Assembly: GCA_947179155.2 (NCBI GenBank)
Contig: OX359274.1
Location: forward strand, 48,765,564-48,829,563
Length of the DNA stretch: 64,000 nucleotides
From: Hedera helix
Lineage: Eukaryota > Streptophyta > Magnoliopsida > Apiales > Araliaceae
Direction of reading: 5' to 3'
Shown here in pieces: positions 12,551-22,019 of the stretch. The notes beneath the pieces were generated by a model. That model was not told the origin of the DNA. It was given only the letters and a program-made list of their open reading frames with translations, and did not search any database. A program made the translations under genes and the position numbers. Positions within the stretch are counted from its first letter, which is position 1. Every line of letters begins with the position of its first letter.

Positions 12551-13536
12551 TGTACCTTCAGAACATGTGAGAAACCTGATTGGCAGACTGAATTGCGCGC
12601 AATCTCACATAAATCATATGAACTTAACTTCCAAACCTGTAAGAGGGAGAGGCAAATCCACTTGGGGTCTAATTACATCACTTATATGTAGTGCAAATGG
12701 AGAAGAATGGGGACGGTACTTGCTGAAGCAGCTATACTGTATTCTTCCACCAGTGGCTCTTTTGTTAGATGGATTTGTAATAGATCATCAGTGGAAAGGG
12801 AAACATTAAGCCCCCTAAGGAAAAACATAGGAAAAGGGTTTCGACGGTAGTCTAAAAATAAGGAGTTGTACTCAGAGGAGACATAGCCAAACCAATCTGA
12901 TAATCAACAAGCCATCACACACGATTTGAAAATGTCAATAATCAGTCAACATAGATGTACAGAAAATAAATAGTCTTTGTTCTAACCTGGGACAGGTAGT
13001 ATATATATTGAAGAACAGGAGATTTCCTTAAATTAATTCCATGGGCAATATTATGACAGGTAAGAAAAGTTGCAGCAAGGTGGTCAACATCACCAGCCCG
13101 AACACATAATACACCACATGGATAATGCATAAAATTTACTGCGATAAGCAAAACAAAGCTGAATTGATTTTTGCATGGATACCTCCCCAGAAGTGGGCGG
13201 AAATTGATGGTTGTCATGCCCTTCGACTCACGGAGCTGTGATGAAACATTAAATAAGTCGGGATATGATGCACTTAAATATAGGAACATATAATAAATCT
13301 TAAATTCCCTAATTTGCAGGTGCAAATTCATTTTTGTCAAGTAATACTACACCATGAGCTGCCCTACTATATCATAAGCATGTAGAGAAGGCACGGTTCA
13401 AAAAAAAAAAAAAAACTACTGATGAAAATAATAAAAATTTATTTAAAGTTCTATTTCCAAGGAGGACGATGATATTGAATATATAAACTTGATTTAATAT
13501 TATTAATTTGTGTTGGTATAAGAATTAGTAAGTTCA

Positions 13537-14228
13537 TGATGCAGGAGCATCTGAGCTTGATCATGCTGAGCTTAATCATGCCAATCTATCAGCTAGCACA
13601 TTAATGGCTCTACAGTACCTGGAGAAAGCGGATTGGGACAAAGTTAAAAGGCACCGATGCCCTCGGGCAAGTAAGATGGGATCGACCTATTAACCTTAAT
13701 CTCGGCGGGTCAATAATACTCTTCGGGGGGACCTTGAGGTCGGGATCGATAATGCTATTCGGGGACGGCTTCAGTTCAGACTACTTCAGTCCTTTATTTT
13801 TGATAGTTTTTCCTTTTATTTTATTTCCTTTATTATTTTTGAGCATATAATCTAGCTATTAATTATTAGGTGTCATATGGTAAGTGCACGTGAGTTGGTT
13901 ACTAAAGAAAGGTAGTGACAGATATTGGGGACCAGCTACGTGGCAGGAGAGAGAAAGATTTGTCAGAATCTGTTAGCCACCTTTCTAGTTTTTTCCCTTT
14001 TTTAAATTTTCCTTTTCTGATATTTTCTTTCTTTGTGCCCAAGTTTTACCTAGCTATATATACCCGGCTTGTGGGTATAGAAAGTGGTTGAATTTTTGAT
14101 ATAAACTTTTATAAGAATTCGAGTTGAGAATTTCTCCTCTTGTTTCTTTTGGTGAATCTCTTGTATCTTTACCTGTAGATTTATATTAACTTAGCCCACA
14201 GGATAATCACTATCCCGCCCCGGCGTCA
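13537..14228 (+). repeat. 5' LTR of the CRM-type element (692 bp)
   Basis: The LTR starts TGATGCAGGAGC and ends CGGCGTCA. A TATA-like ctatatata at 14054-14062 is a plausible promoter for the genomic transcript. The last part of the LTR has no ORF. Confidence 0.93.
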
Positions 14229-14230
14229 GT

Positions 14231-14242
14231 TGGTATCAGAGC
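14231..14242 (+). other. Primer-binding site (tRNA-iMet type) of the CRM-type element
   Basis: TGGTATCAGAGC lies two bases after the 5' LTR and is complementary to the 3' end of plant initiator tRNA-Met, the usual primer for reverse transcription in this group. Confidence 0.9.
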
Positions 14243-14279
14243 TCATCGTTCACCTGGAAGTTAATACTCACCGGTTTCA

Positions 14280-17200
14280 ATGGCTGGTAGTCGTGGTCGT
14301 GGTAGACGTGGACAGGTTCCGACTGAGGAAGTTCCCCACCGTGATCGCAACGTTCAGGAAGTGATGATTGAGGATTTACAGAGACAAGTTGTAGAGTTAA
14401 CCCAACGTCTAACGACGCGAGATCAAGGTCGTCGAGAGCGGGTTCTGACTGAGGAGGCTCCGCACCTTAATCGCCACTATCAGGGTCGTCATGGGCAGTT
14501 TCCGGATGAGGAAGTCCAACACCCTATGTTTGAGGTAGCTGATACTGATGCTGATTCCAGTTTTGATAATCCTTATCATAACCGGAACCAGTTCTGGGAA
14601 CGAAGAGGTCAAGACGATTATCGTCGGGATCTGGGTTTCAAGGTAGATCTACCGGAGTTCTCTGGTACGCTTCAAGCGGAATGGTTCATTGATTGGATGA
14701 ATGAAGTAGAGAGAATTTTCGAATATAAGGAGGTTCCAGATGCTATGAAGGTGAAACTGATTGCCATCAAGCTAAAGGGCAGAGCATCTGCTTGGTGGGA
14801 ACAGTTGAAGAAGTCAAGAGCAAGACAGGGAAGATCCAAGATAACTGAGTGGGAAAAAATGAAGAAGAAGATGCAGTCTCACTTTCTCCCCTTCGGATAT
14901 ACTCAATCCCTGTACAAGCGCTTGCACCTATTAAGGCAAGGAGTCAGGTCAGTAGACGAATACACTGAGGAGTTCTACCAGTTAATCGCTCGTAATGACC
15001 TATCTGAAACAGAGGAGCAGTTGGTGGCAAGGTATTTAGGAGGGTTGAAGATATCTCTGCAGGATGTGCTTAGCCTTCATTCAATATGGACTGTGTCTGA
15101 AGCCTACCAACGAGCACGTGAGGTCGAGCAACAGCAGAGCAGAAGGCCGATGCCCAGAGGCCTCCCCAGTAGTAGACCGACCCCGCCACCTCAACAAGCA
15201 CGTCCGGCACCAACCCAACCACAGGGTAATGTCGGATCTACTATTAAGTGCTTCAGATGCGGAGAACCAGGACATCGGGCAACCGAGTGCAGAAAACCTG
15301 CTAACCAGAAAGGCAAAAATCTTCTAATCGGGGAAGAGGTAGAGGAAGTCGAGGAGTTCGGCGAGCCTGTATATGATGACTATGAAGAGGATGACGTGTT
15401 GTACGGTGATGGTCGAGAGACCTTAGTTATCAGGAAGAGCTTATTGACCCCTAAGGGTGATACCGATGATGATTGGTTGAGAACCAATATCTTCCACACT
15501 ACTTGCACCGTAGCCGACAAGGTCTGTAAGATGATCATTGACAGTGGAAGCTGTGAAAATGTGGTGTCCGAAGAGGCTGTTCATAAATTAAGCCTGAAGA
15601 CGGACCAACACCCAAAACCATACAAACTTTCATGGCTTAACAAAGGGAATGAGGTAACTGTAGATAAGAAGTGCCTGGTTTCATTTTCAATTGGCAAAAA
15701 GTACTTCGACAATGCTTGGTGTGATGTGGTTTCCATGGATGCATGTCATATACTGTTAGGACGACCTTGGCAATACGACCGAAGTGTCACTCATGATGGT
15801 CGGAAGAACACTTATTCCCTTAGCATCAAAGGAAAGAAGATTGTGTTAGCCCCGCGTCGGGAAGCAGGGAGTTCGGGTTGGTCAAGTAATCATCCCAATT
15901 TGTTATCCATGAAAAGGTTCTTACATGAGGTCGGACAAGGAGTAGTGTACGCCTTGATTCCTTGTGAAAACAGTTCATCAGATAGCCACACCGAAGTGCC
16001 AACCGACGTTCAGGAGTTGTTAACCGACTTTGCTGACCTTATGCCCGAAGAGCTTCCATCGGGACTACCACCGATGAGAGACATTCAGCATCAGATCGAT
16101 CTTATCCCAGGATCAAGTCTGCCGAACAGACCAGCTTACAGACTCAGCCCTAAGGAGTCCGAAGAACTACAAAGGCAGGTGGTCGAGTTACTGGAAAGAG
16201 GATACATTCGTGAAAGTATGAGCCCGTGTGCAGTGCCAGCTTTGTTAGTACCGAAGAAGGATGGTTCGTGGAGAATGTGTATAGACAGCCGAGCCATCAA
16301 CAAGATTACTGTGAAGTATCGATTTCCAATCCCACGTTTAGATGACATGTTGGATCAGCTGTCAGGAGCCAAGGTCTTCTCCAAGATCGACCTCAAGAGT
16401 GGTTACCATCAGATTAGGATCAGACCAGGAGATGAGTGGAAGACAGCGTTTAAAACTCAACACGGGTTATATGAATGGATGGTTACCCCCTTTGGGTTAT
16501 CCAATGCTCCGAGTACATTTATGAGGTTCATGCATCAAGTATTACGACCATTCATGGGTAAATTTGTGGTTGTATACTTTGATGATATTCTAATTTATAG
16601 TCCGAACCGAGAAGCCCACCATGAGCACCTCCGATCTGTCTTTGAAGTTTTGAGAAAGGAGTGTCTGTTCATCAACCAGAAGAAGAGTTCATACTTCACG
16701 ACTTCTGTAATTTTTCTCGGTTTTGTTGTATCAACTAAGGGTGTGCATGCGGATCAATCGAAGGTCGATGTCATTCGGGAATGGCCAACTCCAAAGAATA
16801 TACATGATGTCAGGAGCTTCCATGGTCTGGCTTCTTTTTACCGACGGTTCATCAGGGACTTCAGCACTTTAATTGCACCTATCACAGAGTGCCTTAAGGG
16901 TAGGGAATTTCAATGGTCGGAAGAAGCCGAAACCAGTTTTCAGCTAGTGAAGCAGAAGATGACCGAAGCACCGGTGTTAGCACTCCCTGATTTTGATAAA
17001 GTATTCGAAGTGAACTGTGATGCATCAGGGATCGGCATCGGTGGAGTATTGAGTCAGGCGGGTCGGCCAGTGGCATTCTTCAGTGAGAAGTTGTCAGGAT
17101 CGAAGAAGAATTACTCTACATATGATCTGGAGTTCTACGCCCTAGTTCAGTCTTTGAAACATTGGCGTCATTACCTGATACAGCGGGAGTTTATTCTCTT

Positions 17201-18794
17201 TACCGACCATGAAGCTTTGAAGTATATTAATGGTCAGCATAAGCTGAGCCGAAGGCATGCCAAGTGGGTGGCATACTTGCAGGAATTCACCTTTACACTT
17301 CGGCATCAAGCAGGAAGTCTAAACCGTGTTGCCGATGCTCTCAGTCGACGCACAGTACTTCTTACTACCATGAGCAATACAATCACTGGGTTTGAAATCT
17401 TCCCTGATATGTATACAGAAGATCCTTCCTTCGGGAAGATAGTTCGGGAAGTGACGGAAGGTCAACGATGTGACTTCGTCCTGCACAATGGTTATCTGTT
17501 TAAGGGGCTTCAACTTTGTATACCAGATTGCTCGCTCAGACAGCAGATAATTGGTGAGCTTCACAATGAGGGTCACTTCGGGAGAGATAAGACACTAGCC
17601 CTAGTCTCGACTAACTACTATTGGCCGAAGCTGTCAGGGGATGTGGCTCGACATGTTGAAAGATGTTATGTCTGTCAGCGGTCAAAGGGGGCGCTCACTA
17701 ACGCAGGTCTATATATTCCCTTACCCGTACCAGAAGCTCCATGGATAGATGTGAGTATGGATTTTGTGTTGGGATTACCTCGAACTCAGCGTTCAGTTGA
17801 TTCTATCTTCGTGATAGTAGATCGATTCTCGAAGATGGCGCACTTTATTGCGTGTCGAAAGACCATGGATGCTGACCGAATTGCCAATCTTTACTTTCGG
17901 GAAATCGTCCGACTGCATGGAATTCCAAAGTCAATCACCTCTGATCGGGACACCAAATTTGTCAGTAACTTCTGGAGGAGTTTATGGGGAAAGTTCGGAA
18001 CCAAGTTGAACTTCAGCAGTGCTTATCATCCTCAGACTGATGGTCAGACCGAGGTGGTGAATCGAAGTCTAGGCAATATGTTGCGATGTCTGGTTGGAAC
18101 AAAGCCGAAGCAATGGGATCTTGCTTTAGCTCAAGCCGAGTTTGCTTACAACAGGTCTAAGAACAGAACTACAGGGATGAGTCCGTTTGAGATTGTCTAT
18201 GGTCAAAATCCATCAGGAGTTCTGGATTTGTTCCCTATTCCCAGGATCGGACGAGTGCATCCGAAGGCAGATGAGATGGCCGAACACCTTCAGACTATTC
18301 ATAATCAAGTTCGTCTATCTATCATCGAACATAATGCCACCTACAAGGATCAAATCGACCAACGCCGACGTCAAGTACTTTTCGAAGTTGGTGATTTTGT
18401 TTGGGCTGTTTTGACCCGAGAACGGTTTCCTGTTGGAGAGTACAATAAGCTTAGAGATCGAAAGATCGGCCCGTGTGAGATCCTACAGAAGATCAATGAT
18501 AATGCCTACCGTCTGCGCATACCGAGCCATTTACGGACCTCGGATGTCTTCAATGTCAAACATTTAAGCCCCTGCTTTGACGAAGCCGAAGACACTAATG
18601 ACAACTCGAGGACGAGTTCTTTTCAACCCGAGGTGACTGATGCAGGAGCATCTGAGCTTGATCATGCTGAGCTTAATCATGCCAATCTATCAGCTAGCAC
18701 ATTAATGGCTCTACAGTACCTGGAGAAAGCGGATTGGGACAAAGTTAAAAGGCACCGATGCCCTCGGGCAAGTAAGATGGGATCGACCTATTAA
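14280..18794 (+). CDS. CRM-type Gag-Pol polyprotein, 1504 residues, uninterrupted
   Basis: The order is Gag, protease, reverse transcriptase, RNase H, integrase. Gag (about 115-290) has the CRM-like core LGFKVDLPEFSGTLQAEWFI and RASAWWEQLK. One CCHC zinc knuckle (CFRCGEPGHRATEC) lies near residue 324. The protease has IIDSGS near 420. Reverse transcriptase has YFDD at 766-769. RNase H has VNCDASGIGIGG near 912 and TDHEALKY. Integrase has an HHCC finger (HNEGHFGRDK to CYVCQRSKG, from about 1092) and D, D, E in MDFVLGLP, SDRDTKF and DGQTEVVNRS. The C-terminal part (WAVLTRERFPVGEYNKL, then TSDVFNVKHLSP) is typical of CRM/Reina-like chromoviruses. The last 52 or so residues are encoded inside the 3' LTR, as reported for CRM elements, where a C-terminal CR motif takes the place of a classic chromodomain and is linked to centromere targeting. 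No stop or frameshift interrupts it. Confidence 0.93.
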   Translation: MAGSRGRGRRGQVPTEEVPHRDRNVQEVMIEDLQRQVVELTQRLTTRDQGRRERVLTEEAPHLNRHYQGRHGQFPDEEVQHPMFEVADTDADSSFDNPYHNRNQFWERRGQDDYRRDLGFKVDLPEFSGTLQAEWFIDWMNEVERIFEYKEVPDAMKVKLIAIKLKGRASAWWEQLKKSRARQGRSKITEWEKMKKKMQSHFLPFGYTQSLYKRLHLLRQGVRSVDEYTEEFYQLIARNDLSETEEQLVARYLGGLKISLQDVLSLHSIWTVSEAYQRAREVEQQQSRRPMPRGLPSSRPTPPPQQARPAPTQPQGNVGSTIKCFRCGEPGHRATECRKPANQKGKNLLIGEEVEEVEEFGEPVYDDYEEDDVLYGDGRETLVIRKSLLTPKGDTDDDWLRTNIFHTTCTVADKVCKMIIDSGSCENVVSEEAVHKLSLKTDQHPKPYKLSWLNKGNEVTVDKKCLVSFSIGKKYFDNAWCDVVSMDACHILLGRPWQYDRSVTHDGRKNTYSLSIKGKKIVLAPRREAGSSGWSSNHPNLLSMKRFLHEVGQGVVYALIPCENSSSDSHTEVPTDVQELLTDFADLMPEELPSGLPPMRDIQHQIDLIPGSSLPNRPAYRLSPKESEELQRQVVELLERGYIRESMSPCAVPALLVPKKDGSWRMCIDSRAINKITVKYRFPIPRLDDMLDQLSGAKVFSKIDLKSGYHQIRIRPGDEWKTAFKTQHGLYEWMVTPFGLSNAPSTFMRFMHQVLRPFMGKFVVVYFDDILIYSPNREAHHEHLRSVFEVLRKECLFINQKKSSYFTTSVIFLGFVVSTKGVHADQSKVDVIREWPTPKNIHDVRSFHGLASFYRRFIRDFSTLIAPITECLKGREFQWSEEAETSFQLVKQKMTEAPVLALPDFDKVFEVNCDASGIGIGGVLSQAGRPVAFFSEKLSGSKKNYSTYDLEFYALVQSLKHWRHYLIQREFILFTDHEALKYINGQHKLSRRHAKWVAYLQEFTFTLRHQAGSLNRVADALSRRTVLLTTMSNTITGFEIFPDMYTEDPSFGKIVREVTEGQRCDFVLHNGYLFKGLQLCIPDCSLRQQIIGELHNEGHFGRDKTLALVSTNYYWPKLSGDVARHVERCYVCQRSKGALTNAGLYIPLPVPEAPWIDVSMDFVLGLPRTQRSVDSIFVIVDRFSKMAHFIACRKTMDADRIANLYFREIVRLHGIPKSITSDRDTKFVSNFWRSLWGKFGTKLNFSSAYHPQTDGQTEVVNRSLGNMLRCLVGTKPKQWDLALAQAEFAYNRSKNRTTGMSPFEIVYGQNPSGVLDLFPIPRIGRVHPKADEMAEHLQTIHNQVRLSIIEHNATYKDQIDQRRRQVLFEVGDFVWAVLTRERFPVGEYNKLRDRKIGPCEILQKINDNAYRLRIPSHLRTSDVFNVKHLSPCFDEAEDTNDNSRTSSFQPEVTDAGASELDHAELNHANLSASTLMALQYLEKADWDKVKRHRCPRASKMGSTY

Positions 18795-19329
18795 CCTTAA
18801 TCTCGGCGGGTCAATAATACTCTTCGGGGGGACCTTGAGGTCGGGATCGATAATGCTATTCGGGGACGGCTTCAGTTCAGACTACTTCAGTCCTTTATTT
18901 TTGATAGTTTTTCCTTTTATTTTATTTCCTTTATTATTTTTGAGCATATAATCTAGCTATTAATTATTAGGTGTCATATGGTAAGTGCACGTGAGTTGGT
19001 TACTAAAGAAAGGTAGTGACAGATATTGGGGACCAGCTACGTGGCAGGAGAGAGAAAGATTTGTCAGAATCTGTTAGCCACCTTTCTAGTTTTTTCCCTT
19101 TTTTAAATTTTCCTTTTCTGATATTTTCTTTCTTTGTGCCCAAGTTTTACCTAGCTATATATACCCGGCTTGTGGGTATAGAAAGTGGTTGAATTTTTGA
19201 TATAAACTTTTATAAGAATTCGAGTTGAGAATTTCTCCTCTTGTTTCTTTTGGTGAATCTCTTGTATCTTTACCTGTAGATTTATATTAACTTAGCCCAC
19301 AGGATAATCACTATCCCGCCCCGGCGTCA
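18638..19329 (+). repeat. 3' LTR of the CRM-type element (692 bp)
   Basis: This copy appears identical to the 5' LTR. Its first 157 bases also encode the end of the polyprotein, with the stop codon at 18792-18794. Confidence 0.93.
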
Positions 19330-19334
19330 GTTCA

Positions 19335-19574
19335 CGATACATGTATGTACATGAATGTATTTAGAAGTGTCTTGAAACATGTATGGTTAGATTCATGTAC
19401 ATGTATTTGATCATGTAGTAATTATTAAAGTGGCTCTAGAAGTATCTTAGAAGCTTTATAAATAGTCTTTATATGTGAGTCATTTTAAGCAAGTGAGTTG
19501 AATCAAGTATTTTAATATTTAACCATTATTCTTTATTTCACTATAATTTATTTTCTTCCATATATTTTTCAACA
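19335..19574 (+). repeat. Distal part of the Copia-type 5' LTR
   Basis: This continues the LTR started at 13470 and matches 20960-21198. It contains a TATA-like tttataaatag near 19456 and ends TTCAACA. Confidence 0.85.
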
Positions 19575-19577
19575 AAG

Positions 19578-19589
19578 TGGTATCAGAGC
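19578..19589 (+). other. Primer-binding site of the Copia-type element
   Basis: TGGTATCAGAGC follows the LTR end by three bases and matches the initiator tRNA-Met 3' end, the usual Copia primer. Confidence 0.85.
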
Positions 19590-20894
19590 TAGGCTAATTA
19601 CAATGTACTTCCAAGCTTTAGACAAGTTGTCCAAATTGACGACAAGGGAGAGTAGACGACCAAATCGAGGTGACTTTGTGTTATCAAATAGTTTCGCTGG
19701 GCGAGTGCAAAGAGTGTGTGCGTTAGAGAGCTCCGGAATGCAATCCAGCGAAGGTGCTAGTTGAGAAAAAATTTGAAAAGTTTGTGAGTTAAAGCACGTC
19801 ACAAAGGTCATTATATTGATAGTGTTCGGGAGATGTAAATTATAGATAAATAATGTTTCCTATGTTTAGTGATAAATTAGTGTTTACAAATTATAACGTT
19901 TGGAGTATAAGGATTCGAGCATATCTTGGAGCTTGGAATTTATGGTGAGATGTCATTGCAAATCTAAAAAATTGTATTTAAAAAAAGAATCAAGAAATGA
20001 AAGAAGAAAAAGCAGGAGAGATTTTGCAAGAAGTCATGTATGAAAAAGTTTGAAAACGTGTTGCAAGTTTTGATTCTCTACCTCAATTATGGAATGAACT
20101 TCAATCTATTTGCAATAAATATAAAGGTCCATCGTTACCAAAAAGAGTCTTGGGTACGATATGTAGAAGAAGATGAGATATCTCTCGAAGAAATTGATGA
20201 ATTAATTGAAGAAAAAGAATGTGAAAAAGAATTTTTTGAAGATGTCTTGAAAGAGGTAAAAGAAAAAAGAAAAGGAGGAGATGATTTAAAAAAAATGAAG
20301 TAATCAACAAAATTGTCAATGGTGGAGAACTTGTTGAAATTATGAAAATAGAAGAAAAGATTGTTGATCAAGACTATATGTTTGAAAATTTAGAGGAAAA
20401 TGAGAAAATTATGTTGTATATCAAAAATAATGATTTGGGATTTAGAGTGAGGAATTTTGTGGAAGACATTGAATGGGTTAACATGAAAAGGTATTTTGAT
20501 CAAAAATAGTTCAGAAATAATAAAATGGAGAAGCAATACAAGAAGTTCATGAAACATGCAAAACATGAGAAGTTAGATTATAAGATAAAGAAGATCAAAT
20601 GGAAACTTCAAGCATATGTGCAGAAGAAATATAGAGGCACAAAAGTGAAGAAAAGAGATAAAATTCTCACGTCCAAGGAAATTACAAAAATGATAAAAGT
20701 ATTTCAATGTGTTAAAGACTTGCGTATGCCAAGAAAATTATTTGTGTCATTTACATCAATGAAGATGACGAAGAGAATCTTGTGTTTGAAGGAATTGGAA
20801 AATCAAAAGGTTTTACGACATTGTGAAAACTTTCAAGAATATCTTTAAATTTTTGATTTTTTCAAATATGGAGTAAATCAAGTTTAAGAGAGAG
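19590..20894 (+). other. Internal region of the Copia-type element, decayed, no pol
   Basis: A weak Gag-like reading occurs near 19870-19960 (pattern NYNVWSIRIRAYLGAW), as in Copia Gag N-termini, but is broken by stops. Lys/Glu-rich frames at 20040-20303 and 20525-20848 show no recognisable domain. A purine-rich stretch (aagtttaagagagag) precedes the 3' LTR and is a plausible polypurine tract. Confidence 0.6.
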
Positions 20895-21198
20895 TGTTGA
20901 ATATATAAACTTGATTTAATATTATTAATTTGTGTTGGTACAAGAATGAGAAAGTTCATAATACATGTATGTACATGAATGTATTTAGAAGTGTCTTGAA
21001 ACATGTATGTTTAGATTCATGTATATGTATTTGGTCATGTAGTAATTATTAAAGTGGCTCTATAAGTGTCACAGGAGCCCTATAAATAGTATTTATATGT
21101 GAATCATTTTAAACAAGTGAGTTGAATAAAATATTTTAAGGTTTAAACACTCTTCTTTATTTTTCTATAATTTATTTTCTTCCATATATTTTCCTACA
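20895..21198 (+). repeat. 3' LTR of the Copia-type element (304 bp)
   Basis: It starts TGTTGAATATATAAAC and ends CCTACA, and is followed by the target duplication GACGA. Confidence 0.85.
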
Positions 21199-21816
21199 GA
21201 CGATACAGAGTAACAGGCATACTGATAAAGAAAAAGGCTAAGCAGACGACTGACTTGTATTTGGTTCTCTTATTTTCTCAGTAACCTTATATTCCTCCTT
21301 GATTGTAGATTTGAAAACTCATCCCTTCCCCTTGATTTCAATGTAAGCCAACCAGTAACCACTATGGTCTTGCCCTTTCTTATTTTCAGTTTTAAAATTT
21401 ATTATTGTTTCCACTTTAGTTGAGAGAAAGAAAATCCGCATATATGACCATTTGCACATGGTAGCATTAGGATATCAAAAAATTGTAAGGCCGTTTGTAC
21501 AGTACAACAAACACCTTGTTTAATGTATAGAGGTTAGCATAACAATAGTAAATGTAATACGAAGAGGCGGGATTGAATATATTTGTCCATTGAGCTGGTG
21601 TAGGCATGTGTTTTTACAGGACGTCTTTCAGGGGAGGATTGATTAGAAATGGCATCATCAAACTTGCAACTAAACAGGTAACATCACAAGGAAATGTAAC
21701 ACAATTTGAAGGAAAAACAATTTGAAAGGGTGAAAGTTAAAAGTAACAAATTTGACAATGAATCTACATTTCAACAGTTACAATATAGTCGTCAGCTAGC
21801 GTTTAAAAAATTCAAT

Positions 21817-21857
<41 letters not shown>

Positions 21858-22019
21858 GGATGGTGTATATGTGAGAGCACAGACCTGTTTTAAGAAAACA
21901 TGCAACTGAGGTTGTGAATCTGGATCAACAGTAACCTCAAAAAGAGGAAGAAAGATATTGTCAAGAATGTTCTGAAAAATCCCCATCTCTTTGTAAATAT
22001 TGTACAGTCGAGGAAGCTG

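Larger units (their letters stand above)
13537..19329 (+). mobile_element. Full-length CRM-type chromovirus (Ty3/Gypsy), 5793 bp
   Basis: Two 692-bp LTRs (13537-14228 and 18638-19329) look identical base for base. They are flanked by the 5-bp duplication GTTCA (13532-13536 and 19330-19334). A tRNA-Met-type primer-binding site follows the 5' LTR and one long polyprotein ORF fills the interior. Identical LTRs imply a very recent insertion. The purine-rich tract normally found before the 3' LTR is weak here (acccgaggtgac). The element sits inside the 5' LTR of the older Copia-type element. Confidence 0.93.
13470..21198 (+). mobile_element. Non-autonomous Copia-type LTR element, about 1.93 kb before it was interrupted
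   Basis: The 5' LTR is in two pieces, 13470-13536 and 19335-19574 (about 307 bp in total). The 3' LTR is 20895-21198 (304 bp). Both start TG with TTGAATATATAAACTTG and end CAACA or CTACA. A 5-bp target duplication GACGA lies at 13465-13469 and 21199-21203. The two LTRs differ at roughly one position in eleven by eye, so the insertion is old. The internal region is only about 1.3 kb and has no protease, integrase or reverse transcriptase, so replication enzymes must have come from elsewhere. The 5' LTR was later split by the CRM element at 13537-19329. Confidence 0.8.
12556..22016 (-). pseudogene. AMPD: AMP deaminase (EMBRYONIC FACTOR 1 type), C-terminal half, split by nested retrotransposons
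   Basis: Six minus-strand exons are readable in order: 21885-22016 (LPRLYNIYKEMG, then LFEVTVDPDSQPQLHVFLKQ), 21515-21662 (MPTPAQWTN, then YYCYANLYTLNK), 13183-13235 (LRESKGMTTINFRP), 12987-13097 (AGDVDHLAATFLTCHNIAHG), 12724-12896 (LRGLNVSLSTDD, then HLTKEPLVEEYSIAAS) and 12556-12636 (VWKLSSYDLCEIARNSV). AMP deaminase converts AMP to IMP; the STDD aspartate and nearby His belong to its metal-dependent active site. Lesions: VTS missing after EMGI in the first exon; a one-base insertion near 21615; exon 13183-13235 is 53 bp where 54 is needed; the acceptor of the next exon is GG instead of AG; exon 12724-12896 is 173 bp where 174 is needed; the next donor is GC. The intron between LNK and LRESKG holds 7.7 kb of nested LTR elements. 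N-terminal exons were not found. Confidence 0.85.

Noticed and set aside
12942..13340. 132-codon minus-strand frame as one gene
   Set aside because: It reads through two AMP deaminase exons and the intervening intron; only the exon parts are meaningful.
13537..19329. Calling the locus centromeric because of a CRM element
   Set aside because: One element is not enough. No satellite arrays are seen and genes lie nearby.
20040..20848. Lys/Glu-rich frames as a host gene
   Set aside because: They lie between primer-binding site and 3' LTR of the Copia-type element, have no recognised domain, and the composition is AT-driven.
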